NCBI GenBank assembly: GCA_947455145.1 | Contig: CANGME010000002.1 | Location: 186,001-250,000 of the forward strand | Source: Comamonadaceae bacterium | GTDB lineage: Bacteria > Pseudomonadota > Gammaproteobacteria > Burkholderiales > Burkholderiaceae_C | Length of the DNA: 64,000 bases | Reading direction: 5' to 3' | Shown: one piece after another, positions 9,150 through 19,155 of the stretch | How the letters are laid out: each line of letters opens with the position of its first letter | Position numbering within the stretch: position 1 is the first letter of the stretch | Notes under the pieces: model-generated | What the model saw: only the letters and a program-made list of their open reading frames with translations | Told to the model about the DNA's origin: nothing | Databases searched by the model: none | Made by a program: the position numbers and the translations under genes

Positions 9150-10058
9150 CTAAGCGGTCAACCGCGTCAACGCTTCCTTGTATTTGGCCGATGTGTTTTC
9201 AATCACGTCCTGTGGCAGCGCCGGTGCGGGTGGTGTCTTGCCCCAGGGCTGGCCGTTGACGGTGGCGGTCTCCAGCCAGTCACGCAGAAACTGTTTGTCG
9301 TAGCTGGGTGGGTTTTTGCCCTCGGCGAAGGCCTGTTTGTAGGACTCCAGCGGCCAGTAGCGGGAGGAGTCAGGCGTCAACACTTCGTCCATCAGCACCA
9401 GCGTTCCGTCAGCGTCCAGGCCGAACTCGAATTTGGTGTCGGCAATGATGATGCCTTTTTTCAGGGCAATTTCGCTGGCGGCTTTGTAGATGGCGATAGA
9501 GATGTCGCGGATGCGGGTGGCCAAGTCCAGGCCGATCATGTCCACGGTTTTCTCAAACGTGATGTTCTCGTCGTGCTCGCCCATGTCGGCCTTGGCGGCA
9601 GGGGTGTAGATGGGCTCGGGCAACCGAGAAGCGTTCTTCAGTCCAGCGGGCAACTTGACGCCGCACACCGCTTGGTTGGCTTGGTATTCGGCCCAGCCGC
9701 TACCGGCCAGGTAGCCGCGCACCACGGCCTCCACCGGGATGGGTTTGAGGCGCTTGACCAGCATGGCGCGACCGGTGACTTGCGCCACTTCGGCCGGGCT
9801 CACCACGCTCTCGGGCGCTTCCCCGGTGAGGTGGTTGGGGCAAATGTGGCCGAGCTTGTCAAACCAGAACAGCGCCATTTGCGTCAGCAGCGCGCCCTTG
9901 CCGGGGATGGGCTCGCCCATGATGACGTCAAAGGCGCTGATGCGGTCACTGGCCACCATCAGCAGGCGGTCATCACCCACGGCGTAGTTGTCGCGTACTT
10001 TGCCGCGCGCGAGCAGGGGCAGGGAGGTGAGGGCGGAGGTGTGCAGGGCAGTGGTCAT
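9150..10058 (-). CDS. purC: Phosphoribosylaminoimidazole-succinocarboxamide synthase
   Basis: 302 aa SAICAR synthetase, which joins CAIR and aspartate with ATP in purine synthesis. Motifs: [32 protein letters not shown] pattern ([16 protein letters not shown]), [22 protein letters not shown] and [12 protein letters not shown]. The start at 10058 removes an upstream in-frame stretch and leaves the usual N-terminus. The longer subtype of about 300 aa is typical of Betaproteobacteria. Last gene of a pyk-fba-purC run on the minus strand; fba ends 76 nt upstream. Confidence 0.96.
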   Translation of the reverse strand: MTTALHTSALTSLPLLARGKVRDNYAVGDDRLLMVASDRISAFDVIMGEPIPGKGALLTQMALFWFDKLGHICPNHLTGEAPESVVSPAEVAQVTGRAMLVKRLKPIPVEAVVRGYLAGSGWAEYQANQAVCGVKLPAGLKNASRLPEPIYTPAAKADMGEHDENITFEKTVDMIGLDLATRIRDISIAIYKAASEIALKKGIIIADTKFEFGLDADGTLVLMDEVLTPDSSRYWPLESYKQAFAEGKNPPSYDKQFLRDWLETATVNGQPWGKTPPAPALPQDVIENTSAKYKEALTRLTA

Positions 10059-10134
10059 GGTGGAGTCAGCAAAGAGCCAAAAAAGAAAAGCCCGGAGCAA
10101 GCGCGCCGGGCCTGGGATTATCGCAAGTTGCGCT

Positions 10135-11199
10135 TTAGTTCACCACTTGCGCCAGCTCACCCTTGGCGTAGCGGGCGGCCACAATTTGCAGGCTGTCGCC
10201 CTTGATCTTGGCGCCCTGGCCTTCGCAGCCGAACTGGAGGTAGCGTTCTTTGCAGATGGCTTTGGCCGCTTCGCGCGCGGGCTTGAGCCATTCACGGGCG
10301 TCAAACTTGTCGGGGTTTTGCGCCATGAACTTGCGCACGGCGGCGGTCATGGCCAGGCGGATGTCGGTGTCGATGTTGATCTTGCGCACGCCGAACTGGA
10401 TGGCTTTTTGGATTTCTTCCACCGGCACACCGTAGGTCTCTTTCATGTTGCCGCCAAACTCACGGATGATGGCCAACAGGTCTTGCGGCACGCTGCTGGA
10501 GCCGTGCATCACCAAGTGGGTGTTGGGGATGCGCTTGTGGATCGCCATGATGCGGTCGATGGCCAGAATGTCGCCGGTGGGCTTGCGTGTGAACTTGTAA
10601 GCACCGTGGCTGGTGCCGATGGCGATGGCCAGGGCGTCCAGGTGGGTGCGCTTGACGAAGTCGGCGGCCTGCTCGGGGTCGGTTAGCAATTGCTCGCGCG
10701 TCATGACGGCGTCGGTGCCGTGGCCGTCTTCCTTGTCGCCTTGCATGGTCTCCAGACTGCCCAAGCAGCCGAGTTCGCCCTCGACCGTGATGCCCAGGCG
10801 GTGCGCCATGTCCACCACTTTTTTGGTCACGTCCACGTTGTACTCGTAGTCGGCAATCGTCTTGCCGTCGGCCATCAAGGAGCCGTCCATCATCACCGAG
10901 CTAAAGCCCAGGTCAATCGCGCCTTTGCACACGTCCGGGCTTTGGCCATGGTCTTGGTGCATCACGACGGGGATGTTGGGGTAGCTCTCCACGGCGGCTT
11001 GAATCAGGTGCTTCAAGAAGCCCTCACCCGCGTACTTGCGCGCACCGGCGCTGGCTTGCAAGATCACCGGCGCACCGGTTTCTTTGGCGGCCTCCATGAC
11101 AGCCTGGACTTGCTCCAGATTGTTGACGTTGAAAGCTGGAATGCCGTAGCCGTTGACGGCCGCGTGGTCCAGCAGCTCGCGCATCGAAACGAGTGCCAT
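10135..11199 (-). CDS. fba: Fructose-bisphosphate aldolase, class II
   Basis: 354 aa zinc-dependent aldolase of the Calvin-cycle/tagatose subtype. Signatures: [12 protein letters not shown] near the N-terminus, VVMHQDHG with the catalytic/zinc histidines, SVMMDGS, a second zinc-ligand segment GELGCLG..., and [13 protein letters not shown]. It cleaves fructose-1,6-bisphosphate to DHAP and glyceraldehyde-3-phosphate. It lies between pyk and purC; with pgk it forms a lower-glycolysis cluster common in Burkholderiales. Start at 11199 has a purine-rich ribosome-binding stretch (GAGGAAATCACC) just upstream. Confidence 0.96.
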   Translation of the reverse strand: MALVSMRELLDHAAVNGYGIPAFNVNNLEQVQAVMEAAKETGAPVILQASAGARKYAGEGFLKHLIQAAVESYPNIPVVMHQDHGQSPDVCKGAIDLGFSSVMMDGSLMADGKTIADYEYNVDVTKKVVDMAHRLGITVEGELGCLGSLETMQGDKEDGHGTDAVMTREQLLTDPEQAADFVKRTHLDALAIAIGTSHGAYKFTRKPTGDILAIDRIMAIHKRIPNTHLVMHGSSSVPQDLLAIIREFGGNMKETYGVPVEEIQKAIQFGVRKINIDTDIRLAMTAAVRKFMAQNPDKFDAREWLKPAREAAKAICKERYLQFGCEGQGAKIKGDSLQIVAARYAKGELAQVVN

Positions 11200-11255
11200 G
11201 GTGATTTCCTCGGGAAGAGTGGGGGATGGGTGGGTGAAGGCCGGATTTTAACGGT

Positions 11256-12689
11256 TCAGCTCACCTGACAGATGCGCAGCATGTTCGTGCCCCCAGGTGA
11301 ACCAATGGGTTCCCCGCAGGTGATGGCGTAGATGTCGCCGGTTTTAACGATGCCGCGCGTCTTAAGGTGCTTTTCAGCCTCGGCTAACAAGCTATCGCGA
11401 TCCAGGCCCATGTCCATCAAGAGCGGACGCACATTGCGGTACAGCGTCATCTTGCGCTGCGTGGCCAATTTAGGCGTGAGCGCGTAGATGGGGATGTTGA
11501 TGCGGTGGCGGCTCATCCACAGGGCGGTGGAGCCGCTCTCGGTTAGCGCCACGATGGCTTTGGCCCCCAGGTGGTAGGCGGTGAATAGCGCACCCATGGC
11601 GATGGACTGGTCGATGCGGCCAAAGGTCTTGCCGGTGAAGTCGGAGTCCAGCTCCACCAGCTCGGCCGCTTCGGCGGCGGCGCAGATGTTGGCCATCTCG
11701 ATCACGGTCTCCAGCGGGAACTTGCCCGCTGCGGTTTCGGCTGAGGTCATCACCGCGTCGGTGCCGTCCAGCACGGCGTTGGCCACGTCGCTCACCTCGG
11801 CGCGAGTGGGCACCGGGTTGGTGATCATGGACTCCATCATGTGGGTGGCGGTAATGACGGTTTTGTCCATGTCACGCGCCATTTTGATCATGCGCTTTTG
11901 CAGTGCGGGCACGGCCGCGTTGCCGACCTCAATGGCCAAGTCACCGCGCGCCACCATAATGCCGTCGCTGGCGCGCAAGATTTCTTCCAGCTTGGGGATG
12001 GCCTCTGCCCGCTCGATTTTGGCGATCAGGTGCGGCTTGTGGCGGTACTCGGCTGCGGCCACGTTGCACAGTTGGCGGGCCATTTCCATGTCGGTCGCGT
12101 TTTGCGGGAAGCTCACTGCCACATAGTCAGCCTGAAAGGACATGGCGGTCTTGATGTCGTCCATGTCTTTGGCCGTGAGCGCGGGTGCAGTCAGACCTCC
12201 GCCTTTTTTGTTGATGCCTTTGTTGTTGGACAGCTCGCCGCCCATGGTGACCACTGCGTGAACCGCCTCACCGCGCACGACTTCAACCTGCATCACGATC
12301 AGGCCGTCATTGAGCAGCAACACATCACCGGTCTTGACGTCACGCGGCAGCTCTTTGTAGTCAAGGCCCACGCCGTTGATGTCGCCCGGCTCAGTGCGGC
12401 TGGCATCGAGCACAAATTTTTGTCCGGTCTCTAACTGCACCTTGCTGTCAGCAAACTTGCCGACGCGGATTTTGGGGCCTTGCAAATCGGCCATGATGCC
12501 GACCTCGCGCCCGGCACGGGCAGCGGCCTCGCGCACCAAGCGCGCACGGTCAATGTGGTCTTGTGCCTTGCCGTGGCTGAAGTTGAGCCGCACCACATTC
12601 ACACCAGCACGAATCATTTTTTCCAGCAAGGCCGGATCGCTGGAGGCTGGGCCGAGGGTGGCAACAATCTTGGTAGCGCGAAGAGACAT
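11256..12689 (-). CDS. pyk: Pyruvate kinase
   Basis: 477 aa; makes pyruvate and ATP from phosphoenolpyruvate. Visible: RATKIVATLGPASSD, NVVRLNFSHG, MADLQGPKIRVG, LNDGLIVM, and the active-site segment MVARGDLAIEVG followed by KRMIKMARDMDKTVITATHMMESM. I chose the ATG at 12689 because it is preceded by AAGGAG at suitable spacing; the open frame runs 10 codons further upstream. Probably co-transcribed with fba and purC. Confidence 0.96.
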   Translation of the reverse strand: MSLRATKIVATLGPASSDPALLEKMIRAGVNVVRLNFSHGKAQDHIDRARLVREAAARAGREVGIMADLQGPKIRVGKFADSKVQLETGQKFVLDASRTEPGDINGVGLDYKELPRDVKTGDVLLLNDGLIVMQVEVVRGEAVHAVVTMGGELSNNKGINKKGGGLTAPALTAKDMDDIKTAMSFQADYVAVSFPQNATDMEMARQLCNVAAAEYRHKPHLIAKIERAEAIPKLEEILRASDGIMVARGDLAIEVGNAAVPALQKRMIKMARDMDKTVITATHMMESMITNPVPTRAEVSDVANAVLDGTDAVMTSAETAAGKFPLETVIEMANICAAAEAAELVELDSDFTGKTFGRIDQSIAMGALFTAYHLGAKAIVALTESGSTALWMSRHRINIPIYALTPKLATQRKMTLYRNVRPLLMDMGLDRDSLLAEAEKHLKTRGIVKTGDIYAITCGEPIGSPGGTNMLRICQVS

Positions 12690-12772
12690 GAGTGGGGCTC
12701 CTTGTGGTGAAGTCGCCATTTTTGCATGGAATCATCATATGAATGAGCTCCACCAACGGGGAGAGACCTCTT

Positions 12773-13324
12773 TTATCCGCCGAAACCTTGCAAGGGCCCC
12801 AGTGGATTTCTGACGTTTTCAATCTCATTGACTCTAGGTTGCCCACCCCATGTCCTGAAAACGACCAGTTCATTGACGAACAAAACCGTTGCATTAAAGC
12901 GCCACCCCGTAACGACGGTGTGGCGCTCAAAGTTGAAGAAGTCAGCCCAGAAACCACCGTTCCGAATCCTATCAATTTTTGACACGATGATCTCGACGCC
13001 CCGACAGGCGTCCCGTGCTTCCAAACAGGCCAGAATGCCCGGGTCCAACTCCTCCCGTTTGATCAAGGCGCTTGGTAAAAAGCGCCGCACCACGTCGGCC
13101 TGCGTCAGGAGGTTGATGTTAGGGTGCTTGTCGTGATTAAAGCCATTTTTTTCAAGCTCCTGCCGGGTACTCTTCATGGGAACCAAGGCCTCAACGGCGG
13201 CGCGTGCCTCTTCGAAGGTCTCAAAAGGCGTGGATGTTTTTCGCCCTTCAGGCAACATGTTGGAACAGCCACTGATCAACACTACCAGAAACATTGCCCG
13301 TGGATTAAGCAAAACTTTTTTCAT
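12773..13324 (-). CDS. Predicted lipoprotein of unknown function
   Basis: 183 aa. A short basic n-region (MKKVLLNPRA), a hydrophobic stretch and the lipobox LISGC place lipidated cysteine at residue 20. The mature part (about 163 residues) has no domain I recognise; it holds two further cysteines at CLEARDACRG that could form a disulfide. Sitting between pgk and pyk, it interrupts the usual glycolytic cluster. Both flanking gaps (83 and 105 bp) are larger than within the cluster, so it may have its own promoter. Orthologues as hypothetical lipoproteins in Burkholderiales would be expected, but I cannot confirm. Confidence 0.78.
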   Translation of the reverse strand: MKKVLLNPRAMFLVVLISGCSNMLPEGRKTSTPFETFEEARAAVEALVPMKSTRQELEKNGFNHDKHPNINLLTQADVVRRFLPSALIKREELDPGILACLEARDACRGVEIIVSKIDRIRNGGFWADFFNFERHTVVTGWRFNATVLFVNELVVFRTWGGQPRVNEIENVRNPLGPLQGFGG

Positions 13325-13429
13325 GATGATTCATCCTAGACTTATTCATACATTGAGAACTTGAATTACATCAAACCCACATCACTTCGAAGCTGCTTAA
13401 AAATCTGATTAACGCGTACTGTTATACGC

Positions 13430-14623
13430 TTAAGCCCTTGAGCGCTTTTGCAAAATTTCAAACGCGGGAAGCGTTTTACCTTCCAGCACCTCCAGAAAGG
13501 CCCCGCCGCCGGTGGAAATGTAGTCCACCTCTTTCTCTATACCGTACTTGGCAATGGCGGCCAGCGTGTCACCCCCGCCCGCAATGCTGAAAGCGTTGGA
13601 CTTGGCCACGGCTTGCGCAATCTCGCGCGTCCCGTTCTCAAAGGCCGCAAACTCGAACACGCCCACTGGACCGTTCCACACTACCGTTCCTGCGGCCAGA
13701 ATCTGCGAGGCCAGTTTCTTGGCGGTCTCGGGGCCGATGTCCAGGATCAAGTCGTCGTCTTCAACGTCGGTGGCTGCTTTGATGGTGGCCACTGCATCGG
13801 CCTTGAAGGCTTTGGCGGTTACCACGTCCGTGGGGATGGGCACCTCGGCCCCGCGTGCTTTCATGGCTTCGATCACGGCTTTGGCCTCTGCCAGCAAGTC
13901 GGGTTCGGCCAGGCTTTTACCAATCTTCAGACCCGCCGCCAGCATGAAAGTGTTGGCGATGCCGCCGCCCACAATGAGTTGGTCGACATTGGCGGCCAAG
14001 CTTTTGAGGATGGTGAGTTTGGTGGACACCTTGGAGCCCGCCACGATGGCCACCAGGGGGCGCTTGGGGTTGGTCAAGGCTTTGCCAATAGCGTCCATCT
14101 CAGCGGCCAGCAGCGGGCCCGCACAGGCCACGGGCGCGTACTGGGCGATGCCGTAGGTGGAGGCCTCGGCCCGGTGCGCCGTGCCAAAGGCGTCGTGCAC
14201 AAAGATGTCGCACAGAGCTGCCATTTTTTTGCTCAGCTCTTCGTTGTTTTTCTTCTCGCCTTTGTTGAGGCGGCAGTTCTCCAGCATGAGGAGTTGGCCG
14301 GGCACGATCTCAAACCCATCCACCCAATTGGCCATCAGCGGCACATCGCGCCCCAGCAGCTCGGCCATGCGCTTGGCCACAGGCAAGAGCGAGTCTGCGT
14401 GTTTGAACTCGCCCTCGGTCGGGCGGCCCAGGTGCGAGGTGACCATCACGGCCGCACCCGCGTCCAGCGCCATGCGGATGCAGGGCAGGCTGGCACGAAT
14501 GCGGGTGTCTTCGGTGATGTGGCCCGCGTCGTCTTGCGGCACGTTGAGGTCGGCACGGATGAAGACGCGTTTGTTCTTGACTTGGCCGTTGGCGCACAGG
14601 TCTTGGAAGCGGATGAAGTTCAT
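13430..14623 (-). CDS. pgk: Phosphoglycerate kinase
   Basis: 397 aa, standard length. Substrate-binding [12 protein letters not shown] near the start, [11 protein letters not shown], hinge and nucleotide-binding motifs [13 protein letters not shown] and the C-terminal [18 protein letters not shown]. Transfers phosphate from 1,3-bisphosphoglycerate to ADP. First gene of the pgk-(lipoprotein)-pyk-fba-purC run. Its upstream region is filled by an inverted pair of a dispersed repeat, so its promoter must lie either in the about 100 bp before the repeat or within it. Confidence 0.96.
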   Translation of the reverse strand: MNFIRFQDLCANGQVKNKRVFIRADLNVPQDDAGHITEDTRIRASLPCIRMALDAGAAVMVTSHLGRPTEGEFKHADSLLPVAKRMAELLGRDVPLMANWVDGFEIVPGQLLMLENCRLNKGEKKNNEELSKKMAALCDIFVHDAFGTAHRAEASTYGIAQYAPVACAGPLLAAEMDAIGKALTNPKRPLVAIVAGSKVSTKLTILKSLAANVDQLIVGGGIANTFMLAAGLKIGKSLAEPDLLAEAKAVIEAMKARGAEVPIPTDVVTAKAFKADAVATIKAATDVEDDDLILDIGPETAKKLASQILAAGTVVWNGPVGVFEFAAFENGTREIAQAVAKSNAFSIAGGGDTLAAIAKYGIEKEVDYISTGGGAFLEVLEGKTLPAFEILQKRSRA

Positions 14624-14721
14624 GGTGATGGTCTGTGGGTCTGTGTTGGGGTGGCGTGATTTTAGGGTGTGTCGTTTGGTGTCGCCTTACGTTTTTAGTT
14701 CTCGTTTGGTGCATGACGTTC

Positions 14722-14871
14722 AGGCTTGGTGGGCTAGCGCACCGGGCGTCCGTGGCTGTTCTACGCGGCACGCTCGCGCAGGATGGTATGTAGAGTGCGG
14801 CCTGTGTGACGTAACCACCGTTTGCGTGGGGAGAGTTTTGTGGCACGCGCGAATGGCCGCTACGCCCCTCC
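14722..14871 (-). repeat. Dispersed intergenic repeat, copy A
   Basis: Read on the minus strand it starts GGGGCGTAGCGGCCATTCGC and continues GCGTGCCACAA; its other end carries CATCCTGCGCGAGCGTGCC, GCGTAGAACAGCCACGGACGC and ends CCCACCAAGCC. The middle about 60 bp are poorly conserved between copies. It lies head-to-head with copy B, so a long stem could form. It matches no insertion-sequence class I recognise; a non-autonomous mobile element or large REP-type unit are the main alternatives. Confidence 0.8.
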
Positions 14872-14956
14872 ACAGCCACCCGGCACGCCTGCGGGCTTGG
14901 TTTTGGACTTCCTCTGCGCGCGCCCAAACCTTCGCGAAGGCAGGTCAATGCGTGGG

Positions 14957-15104
14957 GTCGGGCGTAGTGGCCATTCGCGCGTGCCACAAACCTCTCCACG
15001 CTCATGCGGTCGTTACGACAACATATCGGCGTATTACAACTCATCCTGCGCGAGCGTGCCACGGAGAACGAGCCCCACCGTTGACCAGCCGCGCCCACCA
15101 AGCC
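14957..15104 (+). repeat. Dispersed intergenic repeat, copy B
   Basis: Plus-strand copy: GGCGTAGTGGCCATTCGCGC, GTGCCACAAACCTCTCC at its left end and CATCCTGCGCGAGCGTGCC, ACGGAGAAC and CGCCCACCAAGCC at its right end. It is the inverted partner of copy A with about 85 bp between them. Conserved ends and a divergent centre are the same as in copies A and C. Confidence 0.8.
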
Positions 15105-15162
15105 CGCGCGGCGAAGCTACAAAACCAACAGCGCAACAAGACTCAAAAAAACGAGCAAGCCA

Positions 15163-15510
15163 TCACCACCCCAACCCAAGGTGCAGCGGCAAATACACCC
15201 CCATGCCCACCACAATCGTGCCCAGCACCGCCTGCCCCGCCCCCTTGCGCCAAAAGAACCAGGCCGCACCCGCAGCCACCGCAAACAAGCGTGCGTCTTG
15301 CCAGGTGCTCACCAAATGACCTTGTGACATCACCATCTCCGGGATGATCACCGCTGAGAGCGCCGCGATGGGCGCGTATTGCAGACCGCGCTGCACCCAG
15401 TGCGGCATGGGCCAGGGCTTGTTGGAGAGGAAGAAAAAGCAGCGCGCCAGCACCGTGACGAAAGCCAGTGCAATGATCACGCCCAGGGTCCAAAAATCGG
15501 TGTGGTTCAT
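15163..15510 (-). CDS. azlD: AzlD-family branched-chain amino acid export subunit
   Basis: 115 aa with three to four predicted membrane segments (TLGVIIALAFVTVLARCFFF; APIAALSAVIIPEMV; LFAVAAGAAWFFWRKG; VLGTIVVGMGVYL). AzlD works with AzlC to export branched-chain amino acids. The start at 15510 gives MNHTDFW; the longer frame upstream overlaps azlC out of frame. It follows azlC by 17 nt on the same strand. Confidence 0.9.
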   Translation of the reverse strand: MNHTDFWTLGVIIALAFVTVLARCFFFLSNKPWPMPHWVQRGLQYAPIAALSAVIIPEMVMSQGHLVSTWQDARLFAVAAGAAWFFWRKGAGQAVLGTIVVGMGVYLPLHLGLGW

Positions 15511-15527
15511 GACAGGTTGTGCACGGC

Positions 15528-16283
15528 CTAATCCCGCACTTCTCTGAACTTGGGCGAGGTCTCCAGCAGCAGGCACAAAGCCACCGCCGCTGAAATGGCC
15601 ACCACGATATTGAGCTTGAAGGGCAAGGCAAACGCCGCCACCGCTGCGGCCCCGGCCACGCCTGCCGAGACCCGGCGCAGCGGGCTGGAAGCCAGCGAAC
15701 AGGCCACGCCCAGCAAAGCCAGAATACCCGCAAAACCCAAACCCCAGTGGGTGGGTATCGTATGAGCCAGGGCAATGCCCAACACACTGGCCAATTGCCA
15801 ACTGCCCCAGGTGAAAGCGCAGCCCCCCATCAGGTAGGCCAGTTGTGCGGTTTGCTCCATGGCACCCACCGGGGGTTGAGGGAAGCGCTTCGTGAACATC
15901 ACATAGCTCAGGTCGGCCGTCAGGTAGCCCGCTAGCACGCGCACGCGCCGGGGCCAGTGCATGAGGTAGGGGCGCAGGTGCGCGCTGAAGACGACAAAGC
16001 GCAGGTTCACACACAGGGCCGTGGCCAAAATCACCACGGCAGGCGCACCTGCGGCAATCAGCGGAATGGCAGCGAGTTGCGAGCTACCTGCAAACACCAA
16101 AAACGTCATCGCCAAGGATTCGACCACGCTCATGCCCGACTTGACCATGGCCACGCCGGTCATCAAGCCCCAGGCCGCCAAACCGGGGGCCACGGCAGCC
16201 ATGTCGCGCAGGCCTTCGCGGTACTCGGGCTGGCGCATCAGTTCGCGCCAAGTGGGGGCGTGGCGCTGGGTTAACTCGGTCAT
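15528..16283 (-). CDS. azlC: AzlC-family branched-chain amino acid exporter
   Basis: 251 aa multi-spanning inner-membrane protein. Family motifs include the early REGLRDMAAVAPGLAAWGL segment, FAGSSQLAAIPLI and ALCVNLRFVVFSAHLRPY, all characteristic of AzlC. With AzlD it forms a two-subunit exporter. The start at 16283 lies only 3 nt after the fmt stop, so def-fmt-azlC-azlD appear to be one operon, linking translation-initiation genes with an amino acid exporter. Confidence 0.92.
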   Translation of the reverse strand: MTELTQRHAPTWRELMRQPEYREGLRDMAAVAPGLAAWGLMTGVAMVKSGMSVVESLAMTFLVFAGSSQLAAIPLIAAGAPAVVILATALCVNLRFVVFSAHLRPYLMHWPRRVRVLAGYLTADLSYVMFTKRFPQPPVGAMEQTAQLAYLMGGCAFTWGSWQLASVLGIALAHTIPTHWGLGFAGILALLGVACSLASSPLRRVSAGVAGAAAVAAFALPFKLNIVVAISAAVALCLLLETSPKFREVRD

Positions 16284-16286
16284 GCG

Positions 16287-17270
16287 TCAGACCCCTGCAT
16301 CTGCAGGTGCCGCGTCCAGCACGTCACCCACCGACAAGGCAAAGCCATGCAGGAATTCGGCCGCGGTCATCCGTTTGCCACCGGCGCGTTGGAGCTCAAT
16401 CAGGCGCAGTACACCAGTGCCACATTGGACTGAAATTCCAGCATCATTTATAGACAGAATAGTGCCGGTCGCCTTGTTTTCTCGGCGTGAAAAGCCATCA
16501 ATTTCAGCGCGCCACAATTTAATGGCATCACCCCGAAACGCCGTCGCGGCCCCCGGAAAGGGGTTGAAGGCGCGGATGCGCCGCTCTATCGTCGGCGCGG
16601 GGTGCGACCAGTCGATGGCCGCCTCGCGCTTTTCGATTTTGTGGGCATAGCACACCCCCTCGCTCGGCTGTTTGGCGGAATGGAGGCCACCCGACTGGGC
16701 CAACTTCAGCGCATCAACCATCATGCGCCCACCCAAGTCGGCCAGCTTGTCGTGCAGGCTGGCCGTGCTGTCGTCAGCAGCGATGGGCAGCATTTCCACC
16801 AGCAGCATGTCCCCGGTGTCCAGCCCCGCGTCCATCTGCATCACAGTCACGCCTGTTTCTGTGTCCCCGGCCTCGATGGCGCGGTGGATCGGTGCGGCAC
16901 CGCGCCAGCGCGGCAGGAGCGAGGCGTGAATGTTCAAGCAGCCATAGGCAAACGAATCCAGCACCCACTGCGGCAAGATAAGCCCATAGGCGGCAACCAC
17001 CATCGCATCGGCCTGTGCGGCTTCAATCGTAACGCGGGCTTGGGCCGCTTCCTCAGGGAACTTGCCATCCAGCCGCAAGCTGCGCGGTTGCGCCACGGGA
17101 ATGCCGTGCGCCAGTGCAAATTGTTTGACCGCCGAGGCCTGCAACTTCAGGCCGCGCCCGGCCGGGCGATCAGGCTGGGTCAGCACCAAAGCAATCTCGT
17201 GGCCTGCCGCATGCAATTGCGCCAGGGCGACGCGGGCAAACTCGGGCGTGCCCGCAAAAATCAACCTCAA
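16287..17270 (-). CDS. fmt: Methionyl-tRNA formyltransferase
   Basis: 327 aa. Formylates initiator Met-tRNA with 10-formyl-tetrahydrofolate. Signatures: [16 protein letters not shown] at the N-terminus, [26 protein letters not shown] with the catalytic His, and [13 protein letters not shown]; the C-terminal OB-like tRNA-binding domain follows (about 210-315). The start overlaps the def stop by 4 nt, the usual def-fmt coupling. Confidence 0.97.
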   Translation of the reverse strand: MRLIFAGTPEFARVALAQLHAAGHEIALVLTQPDRPAGRGLKLQASAVKQFALAHGIPVAQPRSLRLDGKFPEEAAQARVTIEAAQADAMVVAAYGLILPQWVLDSFAYGCLNIHASLLPRWRGAAPIHRAIEAGDTETGVTVMQMDAGLDTGDMLLVEMLPIAADDSTASLHDKLADLGGRMMVDALKLAQSGGLHSAKQPSEGVCYAHKIEKREAAIDWSHPAPTIERRIRAFNPFPGAATAFRGDAIKLWRAEIDGFSRRENKATGTILSINDAGISVQCGTGVLRLIELQRAGGKRMTAAEFLHGFALSVGDVLDAAPADAGV

Positions 17271-17776
17271 CGGGCGTCCTCACGCTGCGCTTTGAGCAGC
17301 TTGGTCTTGATTCGGTTGCGTTTGAGCGGGGAGAGGTATTCGACAAACACTTTGCCCATGAGGTGATCCATCTCGTGCTGGATGCACACGGCCAGCAGGC
17401 CGTCGGCTTCGATCACGCGAGTCTGGCCCTCGCCATCAATAGCGCGCACATGCACCGCATCAAAGCGATCCACGCCGTCATAAATGCCGGGCACGGACAA
17501 GCAGCCTTCTTCATTTAAGTGCTTTTCTGCACTGGTCCATGTGAGTTCGGGGTTGATCAAAACAATAGGTTGGTCTCGTTCCTCCGACACGTCGATCACG
17601 ATCAGGCGCTCATGCACGTCAACTTGCGTGGCGGCCAGGCCAATGCCGTTGGCTTGGTACATGGTCTCGCGCATGTTGGCGATCAGGGTCTTGATGCGCG
17701 CATCCACCGCCGCCACGGGCTTGGCCACGCGGTGCAGCTTGGGGTCGGGATAGCAAAGAATGGTAAGTAGAGCCAT
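17267..17776 (-). CDS. def: Peptide deformylase
   Basis: 169 aa iron/zinc enzyme that removes the N-formyl group from nascent proteins. All three family motifs are intact: [19 protein letters not shown] (metal cysteine) and [12 protein letters not shown] (two metal histidines and the catalytic glutamate). First gene of the def-fmt-azlCD operon and divergent from the LysM protein gene. Confidence 0.97.
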   Translation of the reverse strand: MALLTILCYPDPKLHRVAKPVAAVDARIKTLIANMRETMYQANGIGLAATQVDVHERLIVIDVSEERDQPIVLINPELTWTSAEKHLNEEGCLSVPGIYDGVDRFDAVHVRAIDGEGQTRVIEADGLLAVCIQHEMDHLMGKVFVEYLSPLKRNRIKTKLLKAQREDAR

Positions 17777-17926
17777 AAATTCTCGGTAAGGATGTCGTTA
17801 TTTTCGCTACTTTTGGTAAGTGCTGCAGGGTCTGAGGCCACAAATCATTGCCCAATCAAGGGCTTGGGCGCAAAATCGCATGCGAATTATCAAGGTTTTG
17901 CCTTCTCTCAAATGACAACTTACACG

Positions 17927-19126
17927 ATGGTCAAAAACACAATTGCACGCGTCGCCATTCTGGCCGTAGGCAGCAGCCTATGGGCCTCAGTAGCTTGGGC
18001 GCAGTCCTACCCCATCACAGCCGCTCAAACCGAGACCGCGCGACAAGTTGCCCAGGCAGGCGTGCCTTTGAACGAACTGGCCCCTGATGCACCAGACAGC
18101 CACACCGTCAAGCGCGGTGACACGCTATGGGGCATCTCCAGCCTGTTCCTGCGCAGCCCTTGGCGCTGGCCCGAGCTGTGGGGCATGAACATGGATGCAA
18201 TCAAAAATCCACACCTGATCTACCCTGGCCAAAAGTTGGTGCTTGACAAATCCAGTGGGCGCGCAGTGTTGCGTACCGCCGACGCGCAAGGTGAGCCACC
18301 CGCAATGGAAACTATTCGGCTATCACCACGCACCCGTGTCGCGGGCCTAAACGATGCCATTCAGACTTTGGACATGCGCTTTATTGAACCATTTTTGGCA
18401 GAACCCCTTATTGTGGAGGCGGGCGAAATTGCTAAAGCGCCACGCATTGTTGCGACACGGGCTAATCAAGTTATGCTGACCCGAGGCGATAGAGCCTATG
18501 TCCGCGGTCCAACCAATGCTCCTGTTTTGGACGATATGCCCCATGTTAAAAATTTCCGGATCTTCCGAGACGCCACCCTTCTTAAAGACCCTGAAACGGG
18601 TGAGGTTTTGGGCTATGAAGCTCAATTTGTCGGCAAAGCAACCCTGGCACGCGGCGAATCCACCGAAGACATTGTGAATGTTGGCGGAAAAGTAAGTAGT
18701 TCAATTGTGCCTGCCACCATCGACATTACTGTGGCCAAGCAAGAAATGCGGGTCGGGGATCACTTATTACCTGAACCTGATCGCCAGTTTTTCAGCTACT
18801 TACCGCACGCCCCTGTGGGCAGTGTCAGTGGGCGCATAGTGTCGATCTACGGTAGTGATGTTGTAGCCAACGCGGCACAAAATCAAATTGTCGTTATTAG
18901 CCGCGGCCAGCGTGACGGTATTGAAAGTGGGCATGTTATGGCCATTCTCCAAGACGGTCAGCGCCTGATTGACAAGACCGACCCGACCCGCGCGCCCATG
19001 AAATTACCCGACGAGCGCAACGGACTCCTGATGGTGTTCAAGACTTTCGAGAAGCTGTCTTACGCGCTAATTTTGAGCGTAAAGGATGCGGTACGTGTGG
19101 GTGATCGCTTGGCCCCACCACGTTGA
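17927..19126 (+). CDS. Secreted LysM-domain peptidoglycan-binding protein
   Basis: 399 aa. Signal peptide MVKNTIARVAILAVGSSLWA with cleavage after SVAWA; a single LysM domain follows (HTVKRGDTLWGISSLFL to IYPGQKLVLD). The remaining about 300 residues are a conserved betaproteobacterial extension without a named domain that I can identify. The LysM part should anchor it to peptidoglycan in the periplasm. The start could also be the ATG five codons upstream (17912). Divergent from def and upstream of dprA, a neighbourhood widely seen in Burkholderiales; the order suggests co-transcription with dprA (30 nt gap) although functions differ. Confidence 0.88.
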   Translation: MVKNTIARVAILAVGSSLWASVAWAQSYPITAAQTETARQVAQAGVPLNELAPDAPDSHTVKRGDTLWGISSLFLRSPWRWPELWGMNMDAIKNPHLIYPGQKLVLDKSSGRAVLRTADAQGEPPAMETIRLSPRTRVAGLNDAIQTLDMRFIEPFLAEPLIVEAGEIAKAPRIVATRANQVMLTRGDRAYVRGPTNAPVLDDMPHVKNFRIFRDATLLKDPETGEVLGYEAQFVGKATLARGESTEDIVNVGGKVSSSIVPATIDITVAKQEMRVGDHLLPEPDRQFFSYLPHAPVGSVSGRIVSIYGSDVVANAAQNQIVVISRGQRDGIESGHVMAILQDGQRLIDKTDPTRAPMKLPDERNGLLMVFKTFEKLSYALILSVKDAVRVGDRLAPPR

Positions 19127-19155
19127 GCGGCCCCTTAGCTCTGACCTAGCGCAGT

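Larger units (their letters stand above)
14624..15162. other. 539-bp intergenic region filled by an inverted repeat pair
   Basis: No convincing gene. The first roughly 100 bp upstream of pgk are available for its promoter. The remainder consists of two oppositely oriented copies of a dispersed element (see repeats) separated by about 85 bp. Open frames here with RSGHSR and SCASVPRRT strings are produced by the repeat on both strands, which explains why several spurious ORFs across the window look alike. Confidence 0.75.

Noticed and set aside
13448-14659. Long 403-codon open frame antisense to pgk
   Set aside because: Shadow of a high-GC gene; composition rich in H, G and R, no family features, and pgk on the other strand is certain. 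The same reasoning excludes long frames antisense to the aldehyde dehydrogenase (2468-3988), the ThDP enzyme, secD and dctM.
14624-15162. CRISPR array
   Set aside because: Only two inverted long copies with a non-repeating spacer; no regular short direct repeats and no cas genes.
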